Made by a program: the position numbers and the translations under genes
Origin: Endomicrobium sp.
Lineage (GTDB): Bacteria > Elusimicrobiota > Endomicrobiia > Endomicrobiales > Endomicrobiaceae
Direction: 5' to 3'
Assembly (NCBI GenBank): GCA_031273885.1
Contig: JAISRA010000095.1
Coordinates: 1-5,446 of the forward strand
Length of the DNA stretch: 5,446 nt
Shown: positions 1 through 5,446 of the stretch, one piece after another
Position numbering within the stretch: position 1 is the first letter of the stretch
How the letters are laid out: each line of letters starts with the position of its first letter
Notes under the pieces: model-generated
The model's database searches: none
The model's input: the letters and a program-made list of their open reading frames with translations, nothing else
What the model was told of the DNA's origin: nothing

Positions 1-1009
1 CATGGGAAACATCAGAAATCATTGTAAGCTGTGGACTACCTGGATACTGTTTATATTTTTCATTTACTTCTGTTATTTTTTTATTTATACCATATGACAC
101 AGCGACATCATTACCTTTAGCTTGTCTGTAAATATTCAACAAAAGAGCTGGCTCCGACATTACTGTATCGCCCTCTTTTGTATTAATTCTTGCTCTTGAG
201 GTTTCAGCTTCAACACCATCTTCAACTTCTGCAATGTCTTTTACCGTAACAAACCTGTCATTTCCTACAAAACTTATAACAACATCGTTTATTTGTTGTA
301 CAGATTTAAACTCACCTACAGTTCTAAACGCTATTTCTTCAGAACCTTTGTTAACCTTTCCGGAAGGAATATTTAAAGAATTTAATTTTACTTTGCCGGC
401 AAGAGATGTGAGCACAAGTTCATGTTTTTTAAGTTTTTCTCTATCTACATTTATATGAATTTCTCTTTTTAATCCGCCCAAAATTTTTACTTCAGATACT
501 CCCGAAACCTGAGCAAAATCTTTAGAAACCACATTGTTAGCAAAATCATACAATTGTTTAGGAGTCATATTCCTTGCTTTCACGCTCAATGAAACAATGG
601 GCATATTGTTTATATCAGCTTTTATTATTACAGGTTCTTTTATTCCATCAGGTAGATCAAGTCTTATCTGACTTATTTTATCTCTCACCCCTTGAGCTGC
701 AATATCTGGATTTTTTGAAAGTTCAAACTCGCCAAACACAACAGACATATTATCCTGACTTATAGATTGAACGTGTTTAAGTCCTGAAACACCGCTTATG
801 GCGTCCTCTACCGGCTTCGTAATAAGCTGCTCAATTTCTGTTATACTTGCTCCCGGATAAGCAGTGACAACAACCACGTAAGGGAACTCAACATCAGGAA
901 ACATTCTTACGCTAAGCTTACCTGAAAATATAACGCCTAAAATTAGTACAGTCACTAACATAGCCATTACGAAAGTTGGGCGTTTAATCGATTTCTTTGC
1001 TAAATCCAT
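1..1009 (-). CDS. RND-family efflux permease (AcrB/HAE1-like), N-terminal part, runs off left edge
   Basis: This is the inner-membrane proton-driven pump of a tripartite efflux or export system. About 336 residues are visible; full-length family members have roughly 1000-1050, so only the first third is here. The N-terminus is typical: a short cytoplasmic helix with the IKRP motif (residues 8-11), a first membrane helix at about 11-30, then the conserved FPDVEFP (37-43) and YPGAS (51-55) motifs. The porter-domain signatures TKPVEDAISGVSGLKHVQSISQ (from about 64, split here only by description) and AAQGVRDKI (104-112) follow. The segment around 178-193, with GGLKREIHI then VDREKL, is the usual start of the next porter subdomain. 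The ATG at 1009 is preceded by AAAGGA (1018-1023) at 8-base spacing. The gene lies 108 bp after an outer-membrane factor gene with no adaptor gene between them. The substrate cannot be told from the sequence. No frame disruption is visible. Family assignment is very secure. Confidence 0.95.
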   Translation of the reverse strand, partial: MDLAKKSIKRPTFVMAMLVTVLILGVIFSGKLSVRMFPDVEFPYVVVVTAYPGASITEIEQLITKPVEDAISGVSGLKHVQSISQDNMSVVFGEFELSKNPDIAAQGVRDKISQIRLDLPDGIKEPVIIKADINNMPIVSLSVKARNMTPKQLYDFANNVVSKDFAQVSGVSEVKILGGLKREIHINVDREKLKKHELVLTSLAGKVKLNSLNIPSGKVNKGSEEIAFRTVGEFKSVQQINDVVISFVGNDRFVTVKDIAEVEDGVEAETSRARINTKEGDTVMSEPALLLNIYRQAKGNDVAVSYGINKKITEVNEKYKQYPGSPQLTMISDVSH

Positions 1010-1041
1010 ACTTTTATTCCTTTAATTTATCACAATTTTTA

Positions 1042-1098
1042 TTCTAAGGACATACCTAAGAACACAGAACACACCCTTCCCACACGGGCAATAGGGAC
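1042..1098. other. GC-richer structured insert between the efflux genes, possible short dispersed repeat
   Basis: This patch stands out from its AT-rich surroundings: 28 of 60 bases in 1041-1100 are G or C, against 5 of 31 in 1010-1040. It holds three adjacent structures. The first is an inverted repeat, TTCTAAGG (1042-1049) and CCTAAGAA (1055-1062), with one mismatch and a 5-base loop. The second is a tandem heptamer GAACACA GAACACA (1060-1073). The third is a small nested stem, CCCT/AGGG (1074-1077 with 1093-1096) around CCC/GGG (1079-1081 with 1086-1088). Such compact design in an intergenic gap would suit a small palindromic repeat element or a processed leader of the permease mRNA. Being a repeat is inference, because only one copy is visible. 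Confidence 0.35.
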
Positions 1099-1117
1099 AA
1101 AAAATTTAACCTATTAT

Positions 1118-2569
1118 TTAGATTTTATAATTATAAAAGGCTTCTACCTGCTCATATATTCGTATAAGTTCTAATACGCCATTTAAACAATTTAACCCGG
1201 CATCGTCTAAAGCCTGTTCGCTTTGCAAAACAAGATACGTTGTACTTCTTCCCATTTCTAGGAGATATTTATTTTCTTCGTGTCTTTGCTGCTGTATTTT
1301 TTCTATCTCAATGGCAAGATCAAGACGAAGTTTGGCATTGTTCCAATTATCTAGAAGTTGAAGCCAATCGTCATTTTCTTTAACTTCCGCATCTTCAGCA
1401 GATTTTTGAGCTGCAATTTTTGCCGCTTCATAACCTCGATTCACAGCTCTCCTAAGTTTAAAATCTAAAGGTAGCGTATATCTCAGTCCGACATAATAAG
1501 ATGGTGTGTTAGCTCTTATTATGTGTCGCAATGCTTCATTAATAGACTGTTCAAGTCCATTAAGAGCAATCTGACCGCTTAAAACCAAATCAGCACCTGC
1601 GGTTTTCCTATAGAATATTTGATCATAGAAAGCACCCCTAACATCTTCTAAAGCAGCGAGGACATCTGCTCTTCTGCTTTTTTTTTCAAGTTCTTTATTA
1701 TTGCCACCATCCTTAAGGTCCTTTGCTTTATCTTCAAACTTTTCAATATCATATTTAACTTTATCATCACTAATATTTAAGTATTGATTAAACACTCTAT
1801 TTGCTCTATTCTCTTCCTCATAAGCAAGCCTTAAATTTAACTCTCCTAATTTTACAGCAGCCTGAGACTGTAACAAATCTAACTTCTCAGCTAAGTCCAT
1901 ATTATATCTTTTATTATTCCAACTCAAAATCTTTTCTGTTCTATCTAAAGACATTTTTCTAAAATCCACAACTTTTTTTGCATAAGATAAATTCCAGTAT
2001 GCAAGTTTTGCATTGAACAAAACATTTTGTTTTTTATATTCCAACAAATACAAAGCAGATTTTGCACTTGCTTTTGCCTTTGCAATATTTGCCTTTGTAT
2101 ATACGCCATTTATATTTTTCCATAACGACTGCTGCAACTTCACAAAAGGAGCTATGTCTCTTACGTCATAATCTTCCATATCGCGCAACAAACCACCTGC
2201 ATATTTATATTTACTGCCTGAACCATTAAAACCAAACAAAACTTGAGTGCCAGTAGAAAACTGCCTACTAACACTTGCGTCATAGCTTAGATTTGTAATA
2301 CCATTTAGTTTTACATGCTGGTTATAAGGTCTTCCGCTTTTGTCTACATGATAATTAATACCTGCGCTTAACAAATACGAATAAATAGTTTCTATTTCAT
2401 TAAGTTTTCCTTCTACTGCATCAATGTTTAAATGTAAAGACTTCAATTTATTGTTATTTTTAACAACTATATTCAAGTAATCGTTCAGAGTTAACATTTC
2501 ACAATAAGTCGCCACATCTGCCATAAAAACAAGCAACAAAATAAATAAAAATTTTAATAACTTCATCAT
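1118..2569 (-). CDS. TolC-type outer-membrane efflux protein (OMF family)
   Basis: This is the outer-membrane channel and periplasmic tunnel subunit of a tripartite efflux or type I secretion system, 483 residues from the chosen start. It opens with a hydrophobic signal peptide (about 2-19, MKLLKFLFILLLVF core). The mature part begins with the classic first helix LTLNDYLNIVVKNNN (26-40). A strand-like segment FVKLQQSLWKN (142-152) leads into long coiled-coil-like helices (about 155-265). The second structural repeat shows RRADVLAALEDVRGAF (299-314), the strand YYVGLRYTLPL (358-368) and a final helix pair ending near 478. No lipobox precedes Cys23, so it is probably not a lipoprotein. The frame is open a further 49 codons upstream into the methyltransferase gene. 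I chose the ATG at 2569 because GGAG (2579-2582) sits 9 bases before it and a signal peptide follows directly. An RND permease follows downstream, so the two probably work together. Confidence 0.9.
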   Translation of the reverse strand: MMKLLKFLFILLLVFMADVATYCEMLTLNDYLNIVVKNNNKLKSLHLNIDAVEGKLNEIETIYSYLLSAGINYHVDKSGRPYNQHVKLNGITNLSYDASVSRQFSTGTQVLFGFNGSGSKYKYAGGLLRDMEDYDVRDIAPFVKLQQSLWKNINGVYTKANIAKAKASAKSALYLLEYKKQNVLFNAKLAYWNLSYAKKVVDFRKMSLDRTEKILSWNNKRYNMDLAEKLDLLQSQAAVKLGELNLRLAYEEENRANRVFNQYLNISDDKVKYDIEKFEDKAKDLKDGGNNKELEKKSRRADVLAALEDVRGAFYDQIFYRKTAGADLVLSGQIALNGLEQSINEALRHIIRANTPSYYVGLRYTLPLDFKLRRAVNRGYEAAKIAAQKSAEDAEVKENDDWLQLLDNWNNAKLRLDLAIEIEKIQQQRHEENKYLLEMGRSTTYLVLQSEQALDDAGLNCLNGVLELIRIYEQVEAFYNYKI

Positions 2570-2598
2570 AATAACTATCTCCAATAATTTTACTAATA

Positions 2599-2639
2599 TA
2601 AAAAATAACAAAAACCAAACATCAGAATCTAGACTCTGA
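2599..2639 (-). terminator. Possible Rho-independent terminator after the rRNA methyltransferase gene
   Basis: An 18-base imperfect palindrome (2622-2639) lies 51 bases past the methyltransferase stop codon. In minus-strand RNA it folds as a 7-bp stem, UCAGAGU with AUUCUGA, including one G-U wobble and a CUAG loop. In plus-strand RNA the same position would be an A-C mismatch. A U-rich stretch (about 2599-2621) follows, broken by a few other bases. The stem is short and AU-heavy, so termination may be partial, which would let some transcript read on into the outer-membrane protein gene. Confidence 0.4.
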
Positions 2640-2690
2640 AATTGTTTCATAATCCACATTCTGTATTTAATATATACTTTCTTGCGACAT

Positions 2691-4052
2691 CTATAAAGCT
2701 TCCAACAGAACCACAACCTCTACATGATACGTTTGAGGGAACATATCGATTGGCACAATTTCTTTGATTTTATATTTAGCACTTTCAATAATAATTTGCA
2801 AATCTCTTACCAATGTCGACGGATTACACGAAACATAAACTATTCTTTTTGCTTTTGATTCAATCAAAAAACCAATAACATCTACGGCAAGACCACTGCG
2901 CGCAGGATCAACAACTATAACATCAAAACTAATATTATTTTCTTTAACCCAGTTTTCTACTGATGAAACGTAAAATTCTGTATTATAAATATTATTTATT
3001 AAAGCGTTTTCTTTTGCATCTACTATCGCTTGCCTCAGCTGTTCAATACCTATAACTTTTTTAACACTGCAAGCCAGCGAAATACCAATTGTCCCCACGC
3101 CACAATACAGATCAAGTAAAATATCGTCCATTGAAGGATTCAGAAGTCTTACAACTTCGTTATATAGAATTTCTGTTCCTTTTGAATTTGTCTGAAAAAA
3201 TGAAAGTGGAGAAATATTAAAAAAATAATCTTTGCTGTGAATATTAAGCTTTTCGGTAATAAATGATTTCCCATACACAAGAATCAATTTATCTGATAAA
3301 ACCGCTTCGGATATTATTCTGTCTTTTAATGTCCAATAAATACTTTGCGCAAATTTACTCATTTCTTTTACAAACGAATCTAAGAACGTAAACTCAGTAT
3401 CAATAGCATTTGTTACTATGTTAATAAGAAATTGATTGTTATTTTGGGCTTTACGCAAAACCAACTGTTTGAAGAATCCTTTATGAGTTTTATTGTTGTA
3501 CACAGTGAAATTGTTTTTATTTGCTAACCTTTTCATAGCTTCGACAACTTGCGAAAAATCTTTATCTGCTATAAAACAAGAAGGAACCGAAACATACTTA
3601 TTAAAACTTCCCCTCCGGTGAAGCCCCAAATCTATAGTATTATCTTTGTTTTTGTTAAAAAAACTAAATTCCATTTTATTTCTGTAATGCCAAATTTGAG
3701 AGCTGGTTAATATTGTTGAAATTTCTATACCTGCAAAATTTAAAAGCTCTGATACATACCCTTGTTTATACTTAATCTGGTTTTTATAAGGAATATTCTG
3801 AAAAGAACAACCTCCGCAAACACCAAAAGACGAGCATAAAGAATCTATTCTCTCACATGACTTAGAACTAATATTTTTCAGCAAACCTTCTCTGAATGTC
3901 TTTTTATCTTTTATTACAAGAACATCCGCAGATTCTCCGGGCAAAAGCCCATCTGTAAACAGAACAATCCCATCTGAACATCTACATAGAGAACGTCCTG
4001 GAAAAACAATTTTTTCAGATACGACATTAATAATTTTATTTTTTAAATACAT
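2691..4052 (-). CDS. rumA: 23S rRNA (uracil-5-)-methyltransferase, RumA/RlmD family (Fe-S, SAM-dependent)
   Basis: The 453-residue protein is full length for the family, which methylates C5 of a uridine in 23S rRNA using S-adenosylmethionine. A TRAM-like RNA-binding domain occupies about 5-60. The four probable 4Fe-4S ligands are Cys73, Cys79, Cys82 (CSSFGVCGGC) and Cys159, matching the CX5CX2C plus distal Cys pattern of RumA. The catalytic domain shows FFQTN (285-289), SAM motif I LDLYCGVGTIG (313-323), DPARSGL (382-388), the nucleophile Cys409 in SCNP, and the general-base Glu445 in HVEVV. All key residues are present. The start ATG has no clear Shine-Dalgarno sequence, but it is the only ATG available because an in-frame TAA lies upstream. 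A good -10 box about 25 bases before the ATG suggests a short leader. Exact site specificity (U1939, U747 or both, or tRNA U54) cannot be decided from sequence alone, though the Fe-S motif favours the rRNA enzymes. Confidence 0.95.
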   Translation of the reverse strand: MYLKNKIINVVSEKIVFPGRSLCRCSDGIVLFTDGLLPGESADVLVIKDKKTFREGLLKNISSKSCERIDSLCSSFGVCGGCSFQNIPYKNQIKYKQGYVSELLNFAGIEISTILTSSQIWHYRNKMEFSFFNKNKDNTIDLGLHRRGSFNKYVSVPSCFIADKDFSQVVEAMKRLANKNNFTVYNNKTHKGFFKQLVLRKAQNNNQFLINIVTNAIDTEFTFLDSFVKEMSKFAQSIYWTLKDRIISEAVLSDKLILVYGKSFITEKLNIHSKDYFFNISPLSFFQTNSKGTEILYNEVVRLLNPSMDDILLDLYCGVGTIGISLACSVKKVIGIEQLRQAIVDAKENALINNIYNTEFYVSSVENWVKENNISFDVIVVDPARSGLAVDVIGFLIESKAKRIVYVSCNPSTLVRDLQIIIESAKYKIKEIVPIDMFPQTYHVEVVVLLEAL

Positions 4053-4077
4053 GATGAATATGAATTTTTTCGCAGAT

Positions 4078-4083
4078 ATTATA
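4078..4083 (-). promoter_or_regulatory. Probable -10 box of a promoter for the rRNA methyltransferase gene
   Basis: The minus strand reads TATAAT here, a perfect sigma-70-type -10 hexamer, in the 103-bp gap between the YajQ-family gene and the methyltransferase. Transcription would begin near 4071, leaving a leader of about 20 bases with no Shine-Dalgarno sequence. The best -35 candidate, TTCAAG (4103-4108), matches TTGACA at only three positions and lies 19 bases away. In AT-rich DNA a TATAAT can arise by chance, so confidence is moderate. Confidence 0.45.
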
Positions 4084-4155
4084 TCCAGCTTTTAAGCACT
4101 ATCTTGAATTAATTAAAATTGTTATTCGAGGTATATGCAAAAATTCAATTCCTTT

Positions 4156-4653
4156 TTATCTGTAATTTACAAACTGTAAAGGCAATGGAAAAGATATTCC
4201 TTTTATATAGAGTATTAATTGCTGCAAGTCATCTTTGTTAGGAGAAATTACTTTAACTTTTGCACCATCTATTTGAGTTTGAACTTTTATTTTTGAATTT
4301 CTAATTAATTTTACAAGTTCTTTTGCTTTATCTAACGGAAGCCCTGAAACAATTTCAACTGACTGCCTTATGTATCCTTCAAAAGCACTTTCTTGCAACT
4401 TGTAATTTAAAGATCTAATTGAAATACCTCTTTTAGCAAACCTACCCTCCAAAATATCTTTTAAAGCTTTCAGTTTATAGTCATCGTCTGCAATAAAAGT
4501 TATTCTTTTATCATTTTTATTTAATTCTATCGACGACTCACTATTTTTAAAGTCAAACCTATTTTTAAGTTCTTTCTGTGCTTGATTGACAGCGTTGTAT
4601 ACTTCCATCACATTTACTTCAGAAACAATATCAAAAGAAAAGCTATTAGACAT
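4156..4653 (-). CDS. yajQ: YajQ-family nucleotide-binding protein (UPF0234)
   Basis: This soluble cytoplasmic protein of 165 residues is the usual length for the YajQ family. The family has two ferredoxin-like domains; members bind nucleotides or RNA, and a Xanthomonas member is reported to bind cyclic di-GMP. Family hallmarks are visible: the start FSFDIVSEVNVMEVYNAVNQ (5-24), RFDFKNSES (32-40), ELNKNDKRITF (43-53), the mid-protein GRFAKRGIS (70-78), VQTQIDGAKVKV (123-134), KDDLQQLI (140-147) and the C-terminal LPLQFVNYR (157-165), which in relatives ends NFR or NYR. The ATG at 4653 follows GGAG (4659-4662) by 5 bases. It sits 64 bp after the small membrane protein gene and could share its transcript. 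The molecular role in this organism is unknown. Family assignment is very secure. Confidence 0.97.
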   Translation of the reverse strand: MSNSFSFDIVSEVNVMEVYNAVNQAQKELKNRFDFKNSESSIELNKNDKRITFIADDDYKLKALKDILEGRFAKRGISIRSLNYKLQESAFEGYIRQSVEIVSGLPLDKAKELVKLIRNSKIKVQTQIDGAKVKVISPNKDDLQQLILYIKGISFPLPLQFVNYR

Positions 4654-4677
4654 ATATTCTCCAAGTTATACCTGCCA

Positions 4678-4708
4678 TTTTTACCAGCACAACCATCTTA
4701 ACTGACAA
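4678..4708 (-). promoter_or_regulatory. Weak candidate promoter upstream of the YajQ-family gene
   Basis: On the minus strand TTGTCA (4703-4708) matches the -35 consensus at five of six positions. It is followed after 19 bases by TAAAAA (4678-4683), preceded by TGG in extended -10 style. The spacing is longer than ideal and the -10 is poor. It would leave the GGAG ribosome site of the YajQ gene intact. Read-through from the upstream genes is an equally good explanation for expression. Confidence 0.22.
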
Positions 4709-4717
4709 TACAAACTT

Positions 4718-4852
4718 TTATTTTACAATTTTAGATTTAATCTTTTCGGTATCTTGCTTAGAACTACCTCTAACAATAATATATACAAAGAAAATAATAA
4801 ACAAGGCCATAAATACATATGCCGGCCAATCCGCTACAAAATTGACGTACAT
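4718..4852 (-). CDS. Small single-pass membrane protein of unknown function (44 residues)
   Basis: The ATG of this 44-codon frame overlaps the stop of the cysteine desulfurase gene by one base (TAATG), and a strong GGAGG-type ribosome site lies just upstream, so it is probably made by translational coupling. The protein has a short N-terminus (MYVNFVADWP, residues 1-10), one membrane helix (about 11-27, YVFMALFIIFFVYIIV) and a basic, lysine-rich tail (28-44). By the positive-inside rule the tail is cytoplasmic and the N-terminus outside. The layout resembles small accessory subunits of membrane complexes such as CcmD or CcoQ, but no cytochrome genes are present and I do not claim homology. 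Function is unknown. That it is a real gene is supported by the start overlap, the ribosome site and the well-formed topology, not by recognised homologs. Confidence 0.7.
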   Translation of the reverse strand: MYVNFVADWPAYVFMALFIIFFVYIIVRGSSKQDTEKIKSKIVK

Positions 4853-5446
4853 TATCCCCTCCACAATCCAACACTAGTCGCATTTATTTTACTATATTTT
4901 TTAGATATACTCTCAATCTTTTTTTTGATCCTTTTATTCCAAACAGGGGACATTGAACGAAGACTATCTACAACTTTTGGCAAGACTTCAAGAACATAGT
5001 CAACATCACTTTGCGTATTATCATACCCGAAAGAAAAACGAATTGCCCCTTGCGCTGCGACAGGTTCAACACACATTGCAGATAAAACATGTGACGGTTC
5101 AGATGTGCCTGAAGCACAAGCAGAACCAGTAGAAACTGCTATACCGTTCATGTCAAGCATAAGAAGAAGGGCTTCTCCTTCTATATAATTAAAACTTGCA
5201 TTTAAAATATTACAAGTCGCTCCAACACCGCTACCATTTATAATCACATCTGGAATAGTATCTAAAATACCTTTTTTAAGTCTTTCTCTTAAAGCAAAAA
5301 TATATTTACCATTTTCCTCAATTTTAACGTTTGAAATTTCGAACGCCTTTGCAAGTCCGACGATAGCTGAAGTATTTTCCGTTCCAGGTCTAAGACCATT
5401 TTCATGATGACCGCCAAAAGTTATAGGCGCTATGTTTGTTCCTTTC
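4852..5446 (-). CDS. Cysteine desulfurase, group I (IscS/NifS type), C-terminal half, start beyond right edge
   Basis: This PLP enzyme removes sulfur from L-cysteine as an enzyme persulfide for Fe-S cluster assembly and thiolated tRNA. The frame is open from the right edge, giving 197 residues of an expected 380-400. The visible part starts just after the region that carries the PLP lysine. It shows FGGHHENGLRPGTENT (10-25 of the visible part), matching the family GG..E.G.R.GTEN signature. The catalytic-Cys loop TGSACASGTSEPSHVL follows, with the nucleophile at visible residue 110 (codon 5116-5118). The substrate-carboxylate arginine is in AIRFSFG. The extended SACASG loop indicates group I (IscS/NifS) rather than SufS. 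An internal GTG at 5247 is not a real start, since homology continues upstream of it. The last codons carry the ribosome site of the next gene. No nifU/iscU scaffold or mnmA gene follows downstream. Family is secure; choice between IscS and NifS is not possible. Confidence 0.95.
   Translation of the reverse strand, partial: KGTNIAPITFGGHHENGLRPGTENTSAIVGLAKAFEISNVKIEENGKYIFALRERLKKGILDTIPDVIINGSGVGATCNILNASFNYIEGEALLLMLDMNGIAVSTGSACASGTSEPSHVLSAMCVEPVAAQGAIRFSFGYDNTQSDVDYVLEVLPKVVDSLRSMSPVWNKRIKKKIESISKKYSKINATSVGLWRG
4856..4862 (-). promoter_or_regulatory. Strong Shine-Dalgarno sequence for the small membrane protein
   Basis: The minus strand reads GGAGGGG, with the GGAG core 6 bases before the ATG at 4852. 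It lies inside the last codons of the desulfurase gene (Trp-Arg-Gly-stop), so ribosomes ending that gene would arrive directly on this site. It is the strongest ribosome site in the window and is what decides the start of the 44-residue gene. Confidence 0.7.

Noticed and set aside
234..765. Two plus-strand open frames (234-458 and 574-765)
   Set aside because: They lie opposite the clearly coding RND permease and read as unconvincing peptides with no ribosome site or recognisable domain.
1123..1138. Perfect 16-base palindrome TTTTATAATTATAAAA at the end of the outer-membrane protein gene
   Set aside because: It is made only of A and T, lies inside coding sequence (Phe-Tyr-Asn-Tyr-Lys) and has no adjacent T-run; chance in AT-rich DNA is the simpler reading.
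4104..4148. Inverted repeat TTGAATT / AATTCAA after the YajQ-family gene, considered as a terminator
   Set aside because: Arms are 7 bp and AT-rich with a 31-base loop, no flanking extension and no U-tract; too weak to call.
4754..4999. Plus-strand open frame of 81 codons
   Set aside because: It is antisense to the end of the cysteine desulfurase and to the 44-residue gene, both better supported.
5116..5247. GTG at 5247 as the start of a short separate gene
   Set aside because: Desulfurase motifs (GGHHENG, RPGTENT) continue in the same frame upstream to the window edge, so it is an internal codon of a partial gene.
1..5446. CRISPR arrays, tRNA or rRNA genes, transposase or phage genes
   Set aside because: No regularly spaced repeats, no cloverleaf-like or rRNA sequence, and no mobile-element protein motifs were seen on either strand.

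Overview
The window is AT-rich DNA with six protein-coding genes, all read from the minus strand. In transcription order, which runs from the right edge to the left, they are: the C-terminal half of a group I cysteine desulfurase (IscS/NifS type); a 44-residue single-pass membrane protein that overlaps it by one base; a YajQ-family protein; a complete RumA/RlmD-type 23S rRNA uracil-5 methyltransferase with an Fe-S cysteine motif; a TolC-type outer-membrane efflux protein; and the N-terminal third of an RND efflux permease that runs off the left edge. The plus-strand open frames are shadows of these genes.

The organism is a Gram-negative (diderm) bacterium, because it has both an outer-membrane factor and an RND pump. 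The low GC content, the single-strand packing and the general look of the proteins would suit a host-associated lineage such as Elusimicrobia/Endomicrobium. That placement is a guess from impression, since no rRNA or other firm phylogenetic marker is present.

The genes fall into two functional blocks. The right block (4053-5446) holds sulfur mobilisation for Fe-S clusters and tRNA thiolation, a tightly coupled unknown small membrane protein, and YajQ. The rRNA methyltransferase follows behind a good -10 box (TATAAT, 4078-4083), so it probably has its own promoter. Its probable 4Fe-4S cluster would depend on sulfur supplied by a desulfurase like the one upstream, but the co-location may be incidental. 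A hairpin with a U-rich tail (2599-2639) separates the methyltransferase from the left block, which holds the outer-membrane channel and the inner-membrane pump of an efflux or export system. No periplasmic adaptor (membrane fusion protein) gene lies between these two. The 108 bp separating them contain a compact GC-richer patch with an inverted repeat, a tandem heptamer and a second small stem.

The protein families are ordinary housekeeping and efflux ones, and I do not see an undescribed defence or mobile system. The items most worth a second look are the 44-residue coupled membrane protein, the structured GC-rich insert at about 1042-1098, and the absence of an adaptor gene. No gene-free stretch exceeds about 125 bases.
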